A model generated the notes under the pieces. It did no database searches. It was not told where the DNA came from and saw nothing but the letters and a program-made list of their open reading frames with translations. From Elizabethkingia sp. YR214 (GTDB taxonomy: Bacteria > Bacteroidota > Bacteroidia > Flavobacteriales > Weeksellaceae), in assembly GCF_003058195.1 (NCBI RefSeq), contig NZ_QBUH01000001.1, forward strand, positions 620,001-684,000: DNA of 64,000 nucleotides, read 5' to 3'. The position numbers and the translations under genes are program-made. Positions within the stretch are counted from its first letter, which is position 1. The number at the start of each line of letters is the position of its first letter. This document shows positions 15,994 through 24,730 of the stretch, in pieces.

Positions 15994-17562
15994 ATGAAAA
16001 ATTTAAATAAACTATCCTTAGTCTCTCTAATAGGGCTATTATCATTTACATCCTGTTCCAGAGATACTATAAATATAGATAATAATACGAATGGAGGTGG
16101 TACCACAGTAGCTGTAAAAGCAGAGAATGATTTTGTATGGAAAGGTCTTAATTCCTGGTATTATTGGCAGAAAAACGTTCCTGTTCTTGCAGATAACTTT
16201 AAAAATTCTACTGAGTATGCGAGTACTTTAAATGCAAAAACTCCGGATGCACTATTTTATAGTTTTCTATACCAATATAAAGTTGTAGATCGTTTTTCTT
16301 GGATTGAGCAAAATGGAGTTATCCAAAGGTCTGCAAGTATAAGGGCTGCTATTACTAAAACCACAGGTTTAGAGTTTAATGCATGGTTAAAAGAGGTTAA
16401 TAAGCCAAATCTTATAGGTATTGTTAATTATGTTGTTCCTGGTTCTTCGGCAGAAAGAGAAGGTGTTAGAAGAGGAGATGCAATTCTGGAAGTTAATGGG
16501 TCTCCTCTTACAGTAGATAATTACAGCAGTCTGTTTGCTGATTCATTTAGTGTTACTGTACAAAAAGTTAAAGGTTTGGATAGTAATTCGGATCCAATAG
16601 GTGATGGAGATAAAAGAAAAGTTAACCTCTCTTCGAGTGAAATAAACGATAATCCAGTAGCTTTTGATACAGTAATTGATTCTGGAGGGAAAAAGATTGG
16701 TTATTTAGTATATAACGCCTTTAAATCTGATTTCAATGGAGAATTAAATGATGCTATTGGAAGAATGAAGCAAGCTAATATTACAGATTTGGTATTAGAT
16801 CTAAGATATAATGGTGGTGGTTCTGTAGAAACGGCCGTGGCTCTTGGAACAATGATTACGGGTAAAATAGGCCAGCCTTACGTTATTGAACAGTATAATG
16901 ATAAGCATACAAAATATAGTGGAGCAGAGCTTATGAAAAAGCAAGTACCTCTTTATAGTAAAACAGATTCGAGAGTTCAAATTAATCCGGGAGTTGACAT
17001 TAATACACTAGGGAATCTTAATAAAATCTGCATCCTTACAACTGGAGGAACTGCATCTGCCAGTGAATTAACTATTGATGCATTAAGACCTTATATGGAA
17101 GGGAGGGTTATTACTATTGGAGAGACAACTTACGGAAAGTTTGTTGGCTCTATTACGTTATATGATTCACCCAGTACAGATTATATAAACCGTAATGCTA
17201 GTGATCTTAATAAATCCCACAATTGGACTATGCAGCCAATTGTATTTGCTTATTGGAACTCCAGAAATGATGCTCACCCTCTAATTACTGAAACTAATAA
17301 AAATGGAGGTTTTGTTCCTAATATAAGAACGGCAGGAAGAGAATATTTTGGAAATCTTAAAGAATTTGGTAATACTTCCGATCCGGACTTAGCGAAGGCG
17401 ATAGAACAAATTACAGGAGTAAGTACAAAGGCTCAATTATCGGCTTCGATAAGAAATAATAGTGTTTCATCTTTTTCAGATTTAACCTTTTTTGGAAGTA
17501 GAAAGACACATACTCCTTACGCTACAGATGCGTATATAGACAATCCAAAAGTAAAAAAATAA
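15994..17562 (+). CDS. S41 family peptidase lipoprotein, copy 2
   Basis: A 522-aa tandem paralogue of the preceding gene with the same order: lipobox FTSC, FVWKGLNSWYYWQKNVPVLAD, PDZ (GIVNYVVPGSSAEREGVRRGDAILEVNG), DLRYNGGG loop, Ser in GTASASELTI, and Lys in TTYGKFVGS. It carries extra residues between the PDZ and catalytic domains (a DKRKVNLSSSEINDN region). Only 30 bases separate it from copy 1, with no terminator between, so the two are probably cotranscribed. The signal and catalytic residues are intact in both copies. Confidence 0.87.
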   Translation: MKNLNKLSLVSLIGLLSFTSCSRDTINIDNNTNGGGTTVAVKAENDFVWKGLNSWYYWQKNVPVLADNFKNSTEYASTLNAKTPDALFYSFLYQYKVVDRFSWIEQNGVIQRSASIRAAITKTTGLEFNAWLKEVNKPNLIGIVNYVVPGSSAEREGVRRGDAILEVNGSPLTVDNYSSLFADSFSVTVQKVKGLDSNSDPIGDGDKRKVNLSSSEINDNPVAFDTVIDSGGKKIGYLVYNAFKSDFNGELNDAIGRMKQANITDLVLDLRYNGGGSVETAVALGTMITGKIGQPYVIEQYNDKHTKYSGAELMKKQVPLYSKTDSRVQINPGVDINTLGNLNKICILTTGGTASASELTIDALRPYMEGRVITIGETTYGKFVGSITLYDSPSTDYINRNASDLNKSHNWTMQPIVFAYWNSRNDAHPLITETNKNGGFVPNIRTAGREYFGNLKEFGNTSDPDLAKAIEQITGVSTKAQLSASIRNNSVSSFSDLTFFGSRKTHTPYATDAYIDNPKVKK

Positions 17563-17590
17563 AAAAAGGAGCCGAAAGGCTCCTTTTTAT
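17563..17590. terminator. bidirectional terminator between S41 and ribH
   Basis: Hairpin aaaaaggagcc-gaaa-ggctccttttt directly after the second S41 stop, flanked by A-run and T-run on both strands. Confidence 0.88.
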
Positions 17591-17606
17591 TTTATAGAGG
17601 CAGAGA

Positions 17607-18095
17607 TTATTTACTCAGGTTCTTTTTGAATTCCACCATTTCCATTGCTGTTACAGCAGCTTCAATACCTTTATTTCCTAATGCACCACCACTTCTGGCA
17701 ATAGACTGCTCTTTGTTATCATCAGTTAATAGGCAGAAGATAGCAGGGGTGTCTGTCATTAAATTGATGTTAGTGATACCTTGGGTCACTCCAGAGCATA
17801 CGTAGTCAAAATGAGCCGTTTCTCCGCGAATTACACACCCAATAGCAATGACTGCATCATACTTCCCGGTTTTTGCCAACTGCATAGAAGCATAACTTAG
17901 TTCAAAAGCTCCCGGAACAGGAAATACATGGATATTATTTTCTTTTAAACCTTCCTTTTTCAGAGTTTCAATTGCTCCGTCACGAAGGTTATGAGTTACA
18001 AAATCATTCCACTCAGAAAAAACAATGCCGATAATCATTTCATCGGCATTTGTTATATGGAGTGGCTTATAAGCTGAAAGATCAGTTGTTGCCAT
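17607..18095 (-). CDS. ribH: 6,7-dimethyl-8-ribityllumazine synthase
   Basis: Condenses 5-amino-6-ribitylamino-uracil with 3,4-dihydroxybutanone phosphate to the riboflavin precursor lumazine. The 162-aa length is normal. Motifs include FSEWNDFVTHNLRDGAI near residue 27, VPGAFELSY, GCVIRGETAHFDYVCSGV containing the catalytic His in the HFDY part, and the C-terminal GNKGIEAAVTAMEM. It forms 60-mer or pentamer shells in this family. It starts 3 bases after the stop of the TPR protein gene, forming one transcript. Confidence 0.95.
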   Translation of the reverse strand: MATTDLSAYKPLHITNADEMIIGIVFSEWNDFVTHNLRDGAIETLKKEGLKENNIHVFPVPGAFELSYASMQLAKTGKYDAVIAIGCVIRGETAHFDYVCSGVTQGITNINLMTDTPAIFCLLTDDNKEQSIARSGGALGNKGIEAAVTAMEMVEFKKNLSK

Positions 18096-18098
18096 TTT

Positions 18099-18788
18099 TT
18101 AATAATATTTTACCATTTCAATATAAGCATCGGATGCTCCATTGTCATAATCTTTATATTTTTCGTCAATTGAAGAAAAGTATTTTTTAGCAGCGTCGTT
18201 CTTTTTTAAAGATAAAGAAAGAAGACCGGCCTTTCTTGTAAAGTAGTATGATGTATAATCATCATCTGAAGAGCTTACCGCTTTTTCAAACTGAGAAAGA
18301 GCATCGTCACCTTTGTTAAGGTTAGCTAGACAATCTCCCATTACACCATATTTAAGAGCCATAAGAATCTTGTTGGAAGAACTGAAATTATCCATCATAT
18401 CGTATGCTTTCTGGAAATTTCCTTTTTTAAATTCTAAAACAGCAGCATTGTAAGCAGCAAGTTTACCTACTTTAGTTCCGGAGTATTCGTTATAAGTACC
18501 AATAAATCCAGGATTAGCAGCAGACTTTCCACCAAGGGCTACGTCTTCTTTTCCTTGGCTTAGATTTTTCTGTGCAGCAAGAAACTCAGTTGTTGCCTCT
18601 TCATTTTTCGGACCTAATACAAATTGGTCATAAGCAAAGTAACCTAAGATACCAAGAAGGATAACACCTAGTGCAATCCCGATTTGCTTTGAGTATCTTT
18701 CAATGAATTTTTCAGAATTCAGATTTCTTTTGTCTAAATCTTCGAAAAACTCTACAGTTTCTTTTCCGCTGTTATTATTTTTAGTCAT
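18099..18788 (-). CDS. TPR-containing membrane-anchored protein (YfgM-like)
   Basis: A 229-aa protein with an N-terminal cytoplasmic stretch, one transmembrane helix (residues about 36-53, IGIALGVILLGILGYFAY) and C-terminal tetratricopeptide-like helices (about 60-229), e.g. AAYNAAVLEFKKGNFQKAYDMMD and GDCLANLNKGDDALSQFEKAV. YfgM-type proteins are periplasmic chaperone/adaptor proteins linked to the Sec translocon; the same topology is seen here, but homology is by layout only. Promoter-proximal gene of a pair with ribH; it has a well-formed promoter at 18809-18838. Confidence 0.75.
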   Translation of the reverse strand: MTKNNNSGKETVEFFEDLDKRNLNSEKFIERYSKQIGIALGVILLGILGYFAYDQFVLGPKNEEATTEFLAAQKNLSQGKEDVALGGKSAANPGFIGTYNEYSGTKVGKLAAYNAAVLEFKKGNFQKAYDMMDNFSSSNKILMALKYGVMGDCLANLNKGDDALSQFEKAVSSSDDDYTSYYFTRKAGLLSLSLKKNDAAKKYFSSIDEKYKDYDNGASDAYIEMVKYY

Positions 18789-18808
18789 TTTCTGATTTTA
18801 ATGAATTG

Positions 18809-18838
18809 CAAATTTAATGTTTCTCTGTTGATATACAA
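18809..18838 (-). promoter_or_regulatory. promoter of the TPR-ribH operon
   Basis: Minus-strand minus-33 TTTG (plus CAAA at 18836-18839) and minus-7 TAAATTTG (plus CAAATTTA at 18809-18816) with a 19-base spacer, the best consensus match in the window. It is 21 bases before the TPR gene start at 18788. Confidence 0.65.
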
Positions 18839-18949
18839 ATAATTCATTTGAGATTTAAAACCTTAGGCTTGAAATTCTTTCATGATACTTTATATTTTAT
18901 CAGGAAGCACTTTTAAAAGCTTCTAATTTTGTTATTAGTACTCTAGTAT

Positions 18950-19486
18950 TTAGTATGAAAGAATTTTATAAACTTCAGCATTGAATGGGCGAAGTTTTTC
19001 TTCTCCATTCAGAAAATCCAGCCCAATTAAGAAACTGAACTGTGAAACTATTGCACCCTGCTTTTCGACAAGCATTGCAGCTGCTTCAGTTGTACCACCT
19101 GTGGCAAGCAGATCATCATGGATTAATACCCTTTGCCCGGCTTTTAGCTGATCGGCTTTCATTTCTATTTCAGAAGAACCATATTCCAGATCATATTTTT
19201 GAGAAATAAAAGGTGGAGGTAATTTCCCTTTTTTCCGGATCAGAATAAAAGGAACTTCCAGCTTTACAGCCAATGCAATTCCGAATAGAAAACCACGACT
19301 TTCGATTCCGCAAACAACATCAACTTTCCCACGACTGAAATTAGCTAAATCATCAATTACCTCCTCATAGAGTTTTGGATTTAGAAATACAGGTGTAATA
19401 TCCTTGAACTGTATTCCCGGTTTTGGGAAGTCAGGAATATTTTCAATTGTTGCTTCTAGCTTTTGGATTAAGCTTTCGGATGCCAT
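18950..19486 (-). CDS. apt: adenine phosphoribosyltransferase
   Basis: Purine-salvage enzyme forming AMP from adenine and phosphoribosyl pyrophosphate. The 178-aa protein has FPKPGIQFKDITPVF near residue 21, VCGIESRGFLFG (about residue 58), RKKGKLPPPFISQKYDLEYG and the PRPP-binding loop VLIHDDLLATGGTTEAA. It starts 6 bases downstream of the lipoprotein stop (19493) so the two genes are cotranscribed. The length is normal. Confidence 0.95.
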   Translation of the reverse strand: MASESLIQKLEATIENIPDFPKPGIQFKDITPVFLNPKLYEEVIDDLANFSRGKVDVVCGIESRGFLFGIALAVKLEVPFILIRKKGKLPPPFISQKYDLEYGSSEIEMKADQLKAGQRVLIHDDLLATGGTTEAAAMLVEKQGAIVSQFSFLIGLDFLNGEEKLRPFNAEVYKILSY

Positions 19487-19492
19487 ATTATA

Positions 19493-20692
19493 TTATTTTG
19501 CAGAATTTATTTTATAACCAGTAATCTTCCAACCGTCAGCAGATGCTTTCAGTGTATAAGTAACATTCAGGTCTGTATTTTTACCACCATTATCTGTTAC
19601 GGTATAGTTAGCATTTACAGTTGCCTGATCAGCTGTTTTGCTGGCCGTATTTACAGATTTTACATTAATTGATTTTATAGCTCCAAAACCAGAATTTGCA
19701 TTTGAGAAAGACTCATAAGAACCCCAGCTTGGGTTATTAGACATTTCATAAGCAGCTTTTAGATTTTTAGCTCCGATACTTCCGATAAATTTGGAAACAG
19801 ATGCTTTTGGATCAGCCAATGGCTTTGGTGTTTCTACAGGAGCAACAGGAGGGGGTGTAGTTCCGTCCGGATTGGTTGGAGTTGTTGTACCGTCAGGATT
19901 TGTAATCGTACCATCAGGATTGGTTACAGGCTCTGTTGGCTCGGTAATTACAGGTTTGTTCAGAGCATTAGGATTAAGAGAGATTCCGGCTTTGGTCATC
20001 TGCAATGTTTTCTTAGCCGTTTTTACGCTTACTTTTACATCAATGGTGTTATCCATAATTCTGTCGAAAGGCAATGAACTTAGCTTTAGATAAAAACCTT
20101 TGAAGTTATTATTAACCATCAGGTTTTTGGAGGTTGATATTTTGGCACCACCGCTTGACACTTCCAGTACTGTTTCTAGTGCAGCATTACTAAATTCTAT
20201 TTTATTCCCTTGTGCATCTACTAAGCGAGGAATAATCATCAGGGCTTTAGGACCCGAAATTGAATCTACACTTGCCGGTTGTACAGAAAGGCTAATAGCA
20301 GAAGCCTGAATATCATTCGGGTCTACCTCTGTAGGTTTGCTTTCTTCGAAGATATTCATTTCACCTAGTGAAGGTGGAGCAGTACTTGCCCATTCTATTC
20401 CCTGCTTTTGTGCAATACTATCTGCTAATGCAAGAATTTCGGCAACATTTTTCCCATTAAGAAGTTTTGCTGTCGCATTCATCTGATCGATATCTCCCTC
20501 TGTATTGGTTCCGAATTTCTTGATGATGTATAACGCCTCATTAAACTTTATCTGTTTAATAGTGGTTAGGGAAGAGGCCATATCATTTACACTACTCTGA
20601 AATGATTTTAGCGACTCACCGTCAACTTTGTCTTTCTTACAACTTACAAGAAATAAAAATGACAATAGGAAAAGATATTTAAGGTATCTCAT
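19493..20692 (-). CDS. lipoprotein with Asn-Pro-Asp-Gly-Thr repeats, hypothetical
   Basis: A 399-aa lipoprotein: MRYLKYLFLLSFLFLVSC with lipobox VSC at residue 18, a helical N-terminal part, a low-complexity hinge made of NPDGT units with Pro/Thr (about residues 255-285), and a C-terminal domain (about 297-399) with the SKFIGSIGAKNLKAAYEM and GWKITGYKINSAK features of a DUF4878/NTF2-like lumazine-binding-like fold. I give no function. The tandem NPDGT run looks like a spacer or, more loosely, a Ca-binding-like repeat. It is cotranscribed with apt. Confidence 0.7.
   Translation of the reverse strand: MRYLKYLFLLSFLFLVSCKKDKVDGESLKSFQSSVNDMASSLTTIKQIKFNEALYIIKKFGTNTEGDIDQMNATAKLLNGKNVAEILALADSIAQKQGIEWASTAPPSLGEMNIFEESKPTEVDPNDIQASAISLSVQPASVDSISGPKALMIIPRLVDAQGNKIEFSNAALETVLEVSSGGAKISTSKNLMVNNNFKGFYLKLSSLPFDRIMDNTIDVKVSVKTAKKTLQMTKAGISLNPNALNKPVITEPTEPVTNPDGTITNPDGTTTPTNPDGTTPPPVAPVETPKPLADPKASVSKFIGSIGAKNLKAAYEMSNNPSWGSYESFSNANSGFGAIKSINVKSVNTASKTADQATVNANYTVTDNGGKNTDLNVTYTLKASADGWKITGYKINSAK
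19860..19922. repeat. short degenerate tandem repeat encoding NPDGT units
   Basis: Three degenerate 15-base copies of a gtaccgtcaggattg-like unit (19860-19874, 19887-19901, 19908-19922), read on the minus strand as Asn-Pro-Asp-Gly-Thr. Spacing is irregular (12 then 6 bases), so this is coding low complexity rather than an array. Confidence 0.7.
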
Positions 20693-20711
20693 AATATAAG
20701 TTTAGTTTGTG

Positions 20712-20719
20712 CAAAATTA
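20712..20719 (-). promoter_or_regulatory. minus-7 box TAATTTTG of the lipoprotein-apt operon
   Basis: Minus-strand TAATTTTG (plus strand CAAAATTA), 20 bases before the lipoprotein start; it overlaps the end of the T-tract of the act-operon terminator, so the act terminator lies directly upstream of the next promoter. Confidence 0.45.
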
Positions 20720-20747
20720 AAAAAAAATCCCGTCGTTGGACGGGATT
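20718..20747 (-). terminator. terminator of the act operon
   Basis: On the minus strand: aatcccgtc-caac-gacgggatt stem followed by a run of T. It lies 22 bases after the actF stop codon (20769). Confidence 0.85.
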
Positions 20748-20768
20748 AAATTTGTATTGATCAAAATT

Positions 20769-22091
20769 TTAGAATGGATATTCATAAATTTCAGATTCTT
20801 TTAAGAATGGGTTACCTGTAGGTATTAGTTTCAACTTAGAAAGAGCTGACATTACGGCGAAGATAAACAGACCGATAATGAATAAAGTTGCTCCGATTTC
20901 TAGTAAACCAATATTCCAGAAAGGACCTACTGTACCAGGCATTACAATGTTGAAATAATCTAACCAGTGTCCGCAGATTACAACAACTGCCATAGTACTA
21001 ACTACTTTATAGTTTCTCTTGATGCTGCTACTTACTAATACCAATAATGGTAATACGAAGTTAGGAATCAGCATTGGAAGGAAAGTCCAACGGTAGTATT
21101 CAAATCTTCCGTAGAAGTAGTTAACCTCTTCCGGTACGTTAGCATACCAGTAAAGCATGAACTGTGCAAACCAAAGGTAAGTCCAAAGCATACTTGTTGC
21201 AAATAAGAATACACCAAGATCATGCAAGTGGTTATCATTGAACTGAGGTAATACTCCTTTTTTCTTAAGATAAACACAGATAAGGATGATAATACCTACT
21301 GCAGTAGACAGACAGCTTACCATTGTATACCAGATATAAAGGGTAGAGTACCAGTGAGGGTCAATAGACATCATCCAGTCCCAAGCCCAAGCTGCAGAAG
21401 CAAAACCAAAGAATGCGATATAACCAACACTCCAGTTATAGTATTGTTGATATACTGCTCTAGACTTAGTTTCATCTACTTTTTTGGACATTGCCTTTAA
21501 TTTCCATACAAAGAAACTAGCTCCGATAACGAAGATAAGGGTTCTTACAATATAGAAAGGAATATTCAGGTATTTGCTCTTTTCGTATAAAATTACATCG
21601 AAGTTTGGTGAATTTGGGTCAACAAGACTTCCATCCATCCAGTGGTAAAGGTGGCTCCATCCGATTGTGTTTGCAATAACAATGATCAGCATTAATACAC
21701 CACCATAAGGAATGAACGATGCTACTGCTTCCATAACTCTTAGGATGATAATAGGCCATCCTGCGTGAGATGCATTTTGTACACAATAGAAGAACAATGC
21801 TGCACAGGCAATACCAAAGGCAAATACAGAAACCTGTAATAATGCTGCCATTGGCTCATTATGAACCTGATGTAAAGCAGTTTCTATATGCTCATCATGC
21901 GTTTTGTCGTGCTCCTGCATAGAGTTGGACTTTGGTCCGTGCTCCAGATCAACGTGCTTAGCAGCAACCATTTGCTCTACTTTAGCTTTATCGATACTGT
22001 GATTTACAGCGTAGCCAATACCAAACAGAACAAGCCCCACAACAATTAAAATAATGGAATACAGTCTTAATTTAGGTGAAAAACTATACAT
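20769..22091 (-). CDS. actF: alternative complex III subunit ActF (quinol-binding membrane subunit)
   Basis: A 440-aa integral membrane protein with about ten transmembrane helices, the last gene of the act operon. ActF and ActC are NrfD/PsrC-like homologues; in known ACIII, quinol oxidation is assigned to ActC and ActF is the second quinol-related subunit. Recognisable stretches are WPIIILRVMEAVASFIPYGGVLMLI, the His-rich segment KVEQMVAAKHVDLEHG near the N-terminus (soluble loop), and WSVGYIAFFGFASAAWAWDWMMSIDPHWYSTLYIWY. The rest of the complex lies immediately upstream, and an act terminator follows. Confidence 0.88.
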   Translation of the reverse strand: MYSFSPKLRLYSIILIVVGLVLFGIGYAVNHSIDKAKVEQMVAAKHVDLEHGPKSNSMQEHDKTHDEHIETALHQVHNEPMAALLQVSVFAFGIACAALFFYCVQNASHAGWPIIILRVMEAVASFIPYGGVLMLIIVIANTIGWSHLYHWMDGSLVDPNSPNFDVILYEKSKYLNIPFYIVRTLIFVIGASFFVWKLKAMSKKVDETKSRAVYQQYYNWSVGYIAFFGFASAAWAWDWMMSIDPHWYSTLYIWYTMVSCLSTAVGIIILICVYLKKKGVLPQFNDNHLHDLGVFLFATSMLWTYLWFAQFMLYWYANVPEEVNYFYGRFEYYRWTFLPMLIPNFVLPLLVLVSSSIKRNYKVVSTMAVVVICGHWLDYFNIVMPGTVGPFWNIGLLEIGATLFIIGLFIFAVMSALSKLKLIPTGNPFLKESEIYEYPF

Positions 22092-22102
22092 CTTTTTTCT
22101 TT

Positions 22103-22804
22103 TTATTTTTTAGTATTAGCATTATCAGCCGGAGCATCTTTAGCCGCAGCATCTTTATTTTCAGCTGCTGCCGGAGCTGCAGCTTGTTTTTTAAATTCGT
22201 TCATAACGTACATTGCCACTCTCCATCTGTCACCAGCATTTAACTGACCAGCGTAAGATCCCATGTTGTTACGTCCGTTTTCCAATACATAATGTACAGA
22301 ACCTACAGTGATTTCTCTATCTGCATAGTTAGGAACACCACTATAAGCACCAGATTCTACGATAGGCCCTTTACCATCTCCACCTGTACCATGACAAGCA
22401 GCACATGTATGATCAAATAATTTCTTTCCTCTTTCTAAATCCTTTTCTTTATTAGCCGGATTTAAAGGAGAAGAAGTTATTTTTTTAGACTCATCGTATA
22501 GTCTGTTATAATCTTCAGCATCATTTGGCTTAGGAGCTTCAGATGGTAATACACCGTCTTTATTCTGAGCTACGGTTCCAGTTACAGGATCTAGGCCAGT
22601 TTGTCCATTTCTGGATGCAAATGCCGGAATTTCGTTCTCATGATCTGAATAAGGATCCTGAGCTTTCATTAACGGGTCATATGCTACCGGAAAATACATA
22701 TCCGGGAAGTATACTAAAGGCGGTTCAGTTTTGTCCCCGCAAGAATTTAAGGTAATTACTCCAACGCTAAGGATACCTGCTATTTTTAAAAAATTCTTTT
22801 TCAT
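22103..22804 (-). CDS. actE: alternative complex III monoheme cytochrome subunit ActE
   Basis: A 233-aa lipoprotein cytochrome c. Start taken at 22804 (MKKNFLKIAGILSVGVITLNSC, lipobox NSC); the frame opens nine bases earlier. One heme c motif, CAACHG at about residue 132, is followed by a methionine-bearing segment MGSYAGQLNAGDRW; Ala/Pro-rich tail (AAAPAAAENKDAAAKDAPAD) ends the protein. In ACIII it passes electrons from the complex to soluble cytochrome or oxidase in the periplasm. The start codon lies one base beyond the actD stop. Confidence 0.87.
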   Translation of the reverse strand: MKKNFLKIAGILSVGVITLNSCGDKTEPPLVYFPDMYFPVAYDPLMKAQDPYSDHENEIPAFASRNGQTGLDPVTGTVAQNKDGVLPSEAPKPNDAEDYNRLYDESKKITSSPLNPANKEKDLERGKKLFDHTCAACHGTGGDGKGPIVESGAYSGVPNYADREITVGSVHYVLENGRNNMGSYAGQLNAGDRWRVAMYVMNEFKKQAAAPAAAENKDAAAKDAPADNANTKK

Positions 22805-22805
22805 G

Positions 22806-23327
22806 TTAGGCATCTTTAATAGTTATTTCTTCAACTCCTGTATCCACAAGCAATTGCTTGATAGTGTCCACATCATCAGATACAAATTCAATTAAGAATT
22901 TATCATCCGTAGTTCTTGGATCTGGATTCTGAGGTTTAGCACCAGGATACATTTTATTTCTTACTAAGTAAGTTAGTGACATTAAGTGCGCAGCACAGAA
23001 AACCATTAACTCGAACATTGGTACTACGAAAGCTGGCATGTTGTGTGCCCAGTCGAAGTTTGGTTTACCACCAATAACCTGAGGCCAGTCGTGGTTCATC
23101 ATGTACCATGTTGTCAATGCTCCGATACTTACACCATAACAAGCATAGATAAATGCAGCATCTGAAATTCTGGTTTTTTTCAACCCTAAAGCTTTATCTA
23201 ACCCGTGAACCGGGAATGGAGTATAAACTTCAGCAATTTCAATTCCTTTATCTCTGAACAATTTAACACCGTGCATTAAATCGTCATCGTCGCCATAAAG
23301 GCCGTATATTCTTTTAGTGGTGCTCAT
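22806..23327 (-). CDS. actD: alternative complex III subunit ActD (DUF3341)
   Basis: A 173-aa DUF3341 protein with two transmembrane helices (near residues 65-85 and 108-130) and cytoplasmic ends; structural subunit of ACIII. The start is the ATG at 23327 (MSTTKRIYGLYGDDDDLMHG); an earlier in-frame ATG at 23354 would overlap ActC by 41 bases. The actC coding region (ending 23314) still overlaps the start by 14 bases, which implies translational coupling. Motif ITPFPVHGLDKALGL-like YTPFPVHGLD is typical of the family. Confidence 0.88.
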   Translation of the reverse strand: MSTTKRIYGLYGDDDDLMHGVKLFRDKGIEIAEVYTPFPVHGLDKALGLKKTRISDAAFIYACYGVSIGALTTWYMMNHDWPQVIGGKPNFDWAHNMPAFVVPMFELMVFCAAHLMSLTYLVRNKMYPGAKPQNPDPRTTDDKFLIEFVSDDVDTIKQLLVDTGVEEITIKDA

Positions 23328-24711
23328 CTCCTTCTTTTGCTTTATAAGTTTCACCAGAAATTTTCAAAATCGTTTTCAATTCCGCCTGTGCAATTACAGG
23401 GAATGTTCTTGCATATAAAAGGAATAATACAGAGAAGAATCCGATAGTTCCTAAATATACACCCACGTCTATAATAGTTGGCTTAAACATTGTCCATGAA
23501 GATGGTAAGTAGTCTCTTGAAAGGTTGATAACGATGATATCAAAACGCTCAAACCACATACCGATGTTGATGATTAATGCTACTATAAATGTCCAGATAA
23601 TATTAGTTCTTAATTTCTTAAACCAGAATGATGCAGGTACAACAAGGTTACAGATAATTAATGCCCAGAATGCCCACCAGTAAGGTCCAACTGCTGCTCC
23701 CGGAGATAAATAGGTGAAGTCCTCGAATCTTGAACCTGAGTACCATCCGATGAAATATTCAGTTGCATAAGCTACAGTTACCATACCACCAGTTACAATG
23801 ATTACGATGTTCATAATCTCGATGTGGTACATTGTAATATATTGCTCCAAGTGACATACTTTTCTTGCAACTAAAAGAAGGGTCTGTACCATTGCAAATC
23901 CTGAGAAGATCGCACCCGCAACGAAGTACGGAGGATAGATGGTAGAGTGCCATCCTTTGATTACCGAAGTGGCGAAGTCAAAGGATACCGTGGTGTGTAC
24001 CGAGAATACAAGTGGCGTTGCCAAACCTGCAAGAACTAATGAAAGTTCTTCAAATCTTTGCCAGTGCTTCGCTTTACCTCCCCAACCAAAAGCAAGGATA
24101 GTATAAATCTTTTTAGTGAATGGAGTCTTTGCTCTGTCACGGATCATTGCAAAGTCAGGAATAAGTCCCATGAACCAGAATACTACTGATACTGAGAAAT
24201 AAGTTGAGATTGCAAATACGTCCCAAAGTAGAGGCGAGTTAAAGTTTGGCCAAAGAGATCCAAACTGGTTTGGTAATGGGAATACCCAGTATCCAACCCA
24301 AACACGACCCATGTGAATTACCGGGAATAACGCTGCCTGAACAACGGCAAAGATTGTCATTGCCTCTGCAGAACGGTTAACCGACATTCTCCATCTTTGT
24401 CTAAATAATAATAGTACGGCAGAGATCAATGTACCGGCGTGACCAATACCTACCCACCATACGAAGTTGGTAATATCCCAACCCCAGTTGATAGTCCTGT
24501 TTAACCCCCATGCACCAATACCTGTACCAATTGTATAAGCTATACATCCAACTCCGTAGATAAATAGTACAAGTGCTGCATAAAGTGAGTACCACCATAA
24601 TTTTCCGGCTCTTTCCTCGATTGGACGAGCAATATCTTCCGTAATATCATGGTAAGTCTTGTGACCAATAATAAGCGGTTCCCTAATCGGGGCTTCGTAA
24701 TGTCCTGACAT
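23314..24711 (-). CDS. actC: alternative complex III subunit ActC (NrfD/PsrC quinol oxidase)
   Basis: A 465-aa NrfD-like subunit with about ten transmembrane helices that binds and oxidises quinol at the periplasmic face. Visible features: WGWDITNFVWWVGIGHAGTLISAV (quinol-site region), RWRMSVNRSAEAMTIFAVVQAALFP, and FDFATSVIKGWHSTIYPPYFV, all typical ActC segments. The C-terminus ends EGDEHH. It precedes actD with a 14-base overlap and follows actB by 19 bases in the leftward operon. Confidence 0.93.
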   Translation of the reverse strand: MSGHYEAPIREPLIIGHKTYHDITEDIARPIEERAGKLWWYSLYAALVLFIYGVGCIAYTIGTGIGAWGLNRTINWGWDITNFVWWVGIGHAGTLISAVLLLFRQRWRMSVNRSAEAMTIFAVVQAALFPVIHMGRVWVGYWVFPLPNQFGSLWPNFNSPLLWDVFAISTYFSVSVVFWFMGLIPDFAMIRDRAKTPFTKKIYTILAFGWGGKAKHWQRFEELSLVLAGLATPLVFSVHTTVSFDFATSVIKGWHSTIYPPYFVAGAIFSGFAMVQTLLLVARKVCHLEQYITMYHIEIMNIVIIVTGGMVTVAYATEYFIGWYSGSRFEDFTYLSPGAAVGPYWWAFWALIICNLVVPASFWFKKLRTNIIWTFIVALIINIGMWFERFDIIVINLSRDYLPSSWTMFKPTIIDVGVYLGTIGFFSVLFLLYARTFPVIAQAELKTILKISGETYKAKEGDEHH

Positions 24712-24730
24712 TTGTTACTTTATTTATTAT

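Noticed and set aside
19860-19922. gtaccgtcaggatt repeats as a regulatory array
   Set aside because: They encode NPDGT units of a lipoprotein hinge on the minus strand, with irregular spacing.
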